Virus record (IMG/VR): IMGVR_UViG_3300043466_001189
Coordinates: 1 to 57,895 of that record
Reading direction: 5' to 3' (one strand)
DNA from: a virus
Length of the DNA stretch: 57,895 nt
In this document: positions 56,201 through 57,895 of the stretch, in pieces
How the letters are laid out: each line of letters begins with the position of its first letter
Numbering within the stretch: position 1 is the first letter of the stretch
The notes under the pieces: generated by a model
Databases searched by the model: none
What the model saw: only the letters and a program-made list of their open reading frames with translations
Told to the model about the DNA's origin: nothing
Program-made: the position numbers and the translations under genes

Positions 56201-57093
56201 TAGAGGTTTCCTGTATGTTGAGCAATTGCCTGCATGTTACCAGTGAAAGCAAACGTACCGATGTGCTGCGTCTTCATCCAAGGACACAACCAGACCTGAA
56301 GTCCAATTCGTCTTGCATACTGACAGAACATATAATCTTCTGATAGATAGCGGTGTGAAGCGGTCTTTTCAATCTCAATCATCTTCTTGGCGTCTTCTGA
56401 TACATTTTCTCCAGCAGAAGACCTGACAATGAGTGCATATAGATCATCGTAGGTGTAGCCGTTGTCGATCACAGTATCAAAGTACGCATGAATGTACCTA
56501 GAACCGTCAAAGTTTGCCTGTCCAACGTGGTCTGGCTTGTAGTTCTGCTTTGGATAAGCATCCTTGAACTTATCAAAGACTTCTCTCTTCACCATCATGA
56601 AGCCAGTACCAATCTCCATGACCTCAAGAGGCTCTGTAACTCTGAACTGCTTGGTGCCAGGCACGGGATTGAACACATAGTCACCTACCAGCATGTCCAA
56701 GACACCAGGAGCAACGGTGGGGTCTTTTACCATAGCCGCTGCTATGTTCTTCCAGTTGATAGACTTCTTAGGGTACGGCGCTCCAATTATGTCCTTATTC
56801 AGTGCAATCAGAGCAAGAATATCTTGCGGATCGAAGTGAATGTCAGAGTCGATAAAAAGTAGATGAGTGTACCCAGAACGCAAGAATTCATCTACAAGGT
56901 AGTTTCGAGCGCGGGTGATCAGGGATTCATTGAACAGAAAAGAGAAGCGGATCTCAATGCCGTTCTGCATACAGATGCCCTGTAAGTCAAGACAAGCCTT
57001 CATGTAGAGTCCGTTGTTCTGTCCACCATACATTGGTGTGGCAACAAACAACTTTGCCTTTCTCAAATCTTCAAGCTTAATAGTCAATTCCAT
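56200..57093 (-). CDS. Glycosyltransferase-like protein with DxD motif
   Basis: 297 residues. KLFVATPMYGGQNNGLYM, THLLFIDSDIHFDPQDIL (DxD), and CPWMKTQHIGTFAFTGN. I recall this as a common T4-like phage protein annotated as glycosyltransferase. Substrate unknown; may modify DNA or phage surface. Confidence 0.8.
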   Translation of the reverse strand: MELTIKLEDLRKAKLFVATPMYGGQNNGLYMKACLDLQGICMQNGIEIRFSFLFNESLITRARNYLVDEFLRSGYTHLLFIDSDIHFDPQDILALIALNKDIIGAPYPKKSINWKNIAAAMVKDPTVAPGVLDMLVGDYVFNPVPGTKQFRVTEPLEVMEIGTGFMMVKREVFDKFKDAYPKQNYKPDHVGQANFDGSRYIHAYFDTVIDNGYTYDDLYALIVRSSAGENVSEDAKKMIEIEKTASHRYLSEDYMFCQYARRIGLQVWLCPWMKTQHIGTFAFTGNMQAIAQHTGNL

Positions 57094-57108
57094 AAGAAAA
57101 CTCCATAG

Positions 57109-57140
57109 TAAAAAGGGACGCTAGTATATAGCGTCCCTTT
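57109..57140 (-). terminator. Terminator between HTH gene and glycosyltransferase gene
   Basis: GGGACGCTA/TAGCGTCCC with 5-nt loop TATAC, T-run on the minus strand. Its loop resembles that of the 47551 hairpin (TATAC). Confidence 0.85.
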
Positions 57141-57158
57141 GATAGACTTCACATATTA

Positions 57159-57371
57159 TTAGGCTGCGAAGCGATAATAAACCTTGCTCTTACCATTGAC
57201 CTGACGGCGGTCAGCCACGATATCAAAACCTTCGTTAACACGAAGATCATGAATGCGCTTCATGACGTTGGTACGAGGAACACCAGTACCACGAGCAATC
57301 ATTGAAGCAGTAAGACCATTGCGCTTGGCATTGGTAAGAAGATACTTAGCAACCTTAGAAATCTGAGACAT
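57159..57371 (-). CDS. Small winged-helix DNA-binding protein
   Basis: 70 residues. KYLLTNAKRNGLTASMIARGTGVPRTNVMKRIHDLRVNEG is helix-turn-helix, with wing KSKVYYRF. Its mRNA leader carries the candidate pseudoknot. Possibly a regulator; its targets are unknown. Confidence 0.75.
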   Translation of the reverse strand: MSQISKVAKYLLTNAKRNGLTASMIARGTGVPRTNVMKRIHDLRVNEGFDIVADRRQVNGKSKVYYRFAA

Positions 57372-57392
57372 TCAATTTTCTCCATAATAAAC

Positions 57393-57443
57393 GCTACCGT
57401 GATATTAGACTGGTGAGACGCGGTAGCATTACGTCTCACCAGT
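57393..57443 (-). promoter_or_regulatory. Candidate H-type pseudoknot in the HTH gene leader
   Basis: 12-bp stem 57409-57420/57432-57443; 7 loop bases GCTACCG (57421-57427 complement) pair with CGGTAGC (57393-57399 complement), just before the SD GGAG and ATG. Linker 9 nt, coaxial stacking possible. No minus-strand T-run follows. Confidence 0.55.
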
Positions 57444-57452
57444 TTTTAGAAC

Positions 57453-57895
57453 TTAGAAAGCAATTTCTTGATCGGCGAGCTTTTCAGCTTCTTTTTCTGC
57501 CGCTTCAGTCTTGGGAGCAAGAGTGTCATCAAGCTTCATGTAAAGATCAAGAAACGAGTTCTTGGTATCAATGTCGAAGCGGTTCAGACACAACTTGATT
57601 GACTTCTCACGATCTTGACCGAAGATGGTGTAAGCTTGAGCGATATGAACCAGACGGCGAGTAGAGATGATATCAGACACAGCGCCTTCGTAGAAGCTCT
57701 TGCGAATTACATCAGCCCACTGCACCAACTTGTCAGCAAAATCTTTAGCTTCAATACCATTCTCAGCAAAGACATTGTTGATGATCTTCTGTTCGACCTT
57801 GAGAGCGGGATACTCTTGCTCAAACGTGATAGAGAAACGCTCAAGAAAAGCTTCGTTCATCACGTTGGTACCGATGAAGCGACCATCATCAGAAC
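57453..57895 (-). CDS. CobS/MoxR-type AAA+ ATPase (N-terminus beyond window edge)
   Basis: The frame is open upstream to the edge: residues DDGRFIGTNVMNEAFLERF then SITFEQEYPALKVEQKIIN. This is the sensor-arginine/AAA+ lid of CobS-type ATPases, known in T4-like cyanophages and rhizobial phages. Partial; its Walker motifs are outside. An annotated start at 57863 would be spurious. Confidence 0.8.
   Translation of the reverse strand, partial: SDDGRFIGTNVMNEAFLERFSITFEQEYPALKVEQKIINNVFAENGIEAKDFADKLVQWADVIRKSFYEGAVSDIISTRRLVHIAQAYTIFGQDREKSIKLCLNRFDIDTKNSFLDLYMKLDDTLAPKTEAAEKEAEKLADQEIAF

Noticed and set aside
57123-57151. A sigma70 promoter overlapping the 57109 terminator, as at 47568
   Set aside because: The TATACT is present but the -35 position reads TGAAGT, a poor match to TTGACA.
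57453-57863. A complete 136-residue gene starting at 57863
   Set aside because: The frame is open upstream to the window edge and reads RFIGTNVMNEAFLERF, a typical CobS/MoxR interior, so it is the C-terminal part of a longer gene.

Overview
The window is part of a large T4-superfamily myovirus genome. The evidence is a nearly complete T4-type replisome: primase gp61 (partial), helicase gp41, UvsX, B-family polymerase gp43, clamp loader gp44/gp62, RegA, sliding clamp gp45 and dNMP kinase gp1. Many small proteins are of the kind seen in marine and rhizobial T4-like phages. DUF1289, RlpA, an L,D-transpeptidase and CobS point tentatively to an alphaproteobacterial host, possibly a Rhizobiales member; this is inference. 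Coding is almost entirely on the minus strand, with many TAATG or ATGA start/stop overlaps. Only three plus-strand genes are convincing, and all lie in or beside the tRNA array.

Layout by coordinate: 1-732, end of primase. 793-5316, coiled-coil and holin-like membrane proteins, an M15 endolysin and head-type proteins. 5327-12492, structural or packaged proteins, ending in a 971-residue multidomain protein. 12538-17872, small conserved proteins, a Dps ferritin, a YkuD L,D-transpeptidase and a YkuK-like protein. 15544-27895, about 30 tRNA genes for all 20 amino acids, plus a UAG-reading tRNA, a probable UGA-reading tRNA, several tRNA-like or otherwise structured RNAs, a GIY-YIG endonuclease, RlpA, and an ADP-ribosyltransferase, a kinase-like protein and a HicA-like protein with head-targeting-like N-termini. 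28642-34950, gp41, UvsX, a cupin, an adenine methylase and gp43. 36678-47538, a sugar-nucleotide and glycan cluster (phosphomannomutase, dehydrogenase, two SDR enzymes, a GT10 fucosyltransferase, other glycosyltransferases and three methyltransferases). 47597-49264, PstS and Hsp20. 49449-51729, PAAR spike tip, dUTPase and a virion protein. 51731-57895, RegA, gp62, gp44, DsbA-like protein, gp45, dNMP kinase, a glycosyltransferase, an HTH protein and a CobS-type ATPase (partial).

The theme I find most interesting is a dispersed set of proteins that begin with a short peptide resembling the T4 capsid-targeting sequence, [M][KL][TS]F..F..E, followed by a gp21-like cleavage site (L/I/M/V)xE. They carry ADP-ribosyltransferase, PI3/4-kinase-like, HicA-like, metalloprotease plus P-loop kinase and HEAT-like repeat domains. 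I infer that they are packed in the head and injected as host-takeover effectors, an expanded version of T4 Alt and the internal proteins. The second theme is the tRNA array, with two Arg tRNAs lacking a visible D-arm, a tRNA-like RNA clamped by a 23-bp perfect inverted repeat, and stop-codon-reading tRNAs alongside sparing use of TAG stops.
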